Assembly (NCBI GenBank): GCA_937864935.1
Contig: CALMDN010000320.1
Coordinates: 1 to 7,998, forward strand
From: an uncultured Bacteroidales bacterium
GTDB taxonomy: Bacteria > Bacteroidota > Bacteroidia > Bacteroidales > Lentimicrobiaceae
Direction: 5' to 3'
DNA: 7,998 nucleotides
Translations under genes and position numbers: made by a program
Part shown: in pieces, positions 7,800-7,998 of the stretch
How positions within the stretch are numbered: the first letter of the stretch is position 1
Layout of the letters: the number at the start of each line of letters is the position of its first letter
Notes under the pieces: generated by a model
Seen by the model: only the letters and a program-made list of their open reading frames with translations
Database searches by the model: none
What the model was told of the DNA's origin: nothing

Positions 7800-7998
7800 T
7801 CAGCGACTCAAAAATACAACTAAAACTGAGATGTCGGCTGGCGAAACTCCATTGATTCTGCTGGCCTGACCGATGGTTTCAGGTTTAATCCGGCTCAGTT
7901 TTTCACGCGCTTCAAACGAAAGAGAAGTCAGGGCCTGATAATCGAAATCTGATCTGAGGGGAAGATCCTCGAACCTCGAAAGCCGGTCAGCGATTTCC
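7800..7998 (-). CDS. mnmG: MnmG (GidA), tRNA uridine-34 modification enzyme, C-terminal end only
   Basis: The last 65 residues and the TGA stop (7800-7802) are present; the rest lies beyond the right edge. The end of the protein is highly characteristic: [20 protein letters not shown] followed by [15 protein letters not shown]. This is the conserved C-terminal helical domain of MnmG, the FAD-dependent partner of MnmE. The MnmEG complex installs the carboxymethylaminomethyl group (cmnm5) at C5 of wobble U34 in certain tRNAs, supporting accurate decoding; the C-terminal domain contacts MnmE in the family. No catalytic or FAD-binding residues can be checked here because they lie outside. The methyltransferase begins 18 bp downstream on the same strand. 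Confidence 0.96.
   Translation of the reverse strand, partial: EIADRLSRFEDLPLRSDFDYQALTSLSFEAREKLSRIKPETIGQASRINGVSPADISVLVVFLSR

Overview
The window looks like chromosomal DNA from a member of the Bacteroidota, probably Bacteroidales-like. The main reasons are the flippase (closest in wording to the Bacteroidota Wzx-like family found beside dut), the very large NtrY-type sensor kinase, the apparent lack of strong Shine-Dalgarno sequences, and the gene order flippase, dut, TPR protein. This is inferred from remembered protein families, not from a database search.

All six genes lie on the minus strand, so they read from right to left. From the right edge: the C-terminal end of mnmG (tRNA wobble-uridine modification, 7800-7998); a class I SAM-dependent methyltransferase with an N-terminal Cys4 zinc-knuckle (6870-7781); a 114-bp gap with a weak promoter candidate; a 1229-residue membrane sensor histidine kinase (3066-6755); a polysaccharide/lipid-linked oligosaccharide flippase (1549-3039); dUTPase, dut (1051-1485); and a secreted TPR-repeat protein cut by the left edge (1-952). 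Gaps are short (18, 114, 26, 63 and 98 bp), so one or two transcription units are likely. No RNA gene, mobile element, CRISPR array or clear terminator was seen, and no gene-free stretch exceeds 300 bp.

The most notable signal is not a gene. A 16-bp sequence at 7765-7780, TGTTCCACGTGAAACA, matches the chromosomal centromere site parS (consensus TGTTNCACGTGAAACA) bound by ParB/Spo0J. It overlaps the methyltransferase start and forces its first residues to be MFHVEQ. Together with the neighbouring mnmG, often origin-proximal in bacteria, it suggests the window lies in the origin region and carries a ParB loading site.

Functionally the block mixes housekeeping (MnmG, dUTPase) with envelope functions (flippase, exported TPR protein, envelope-sensing kinase). 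The methyltransferase substrate, kinase stimulus, cognate response regulator and flippase cargo cannot be read from the sequence.
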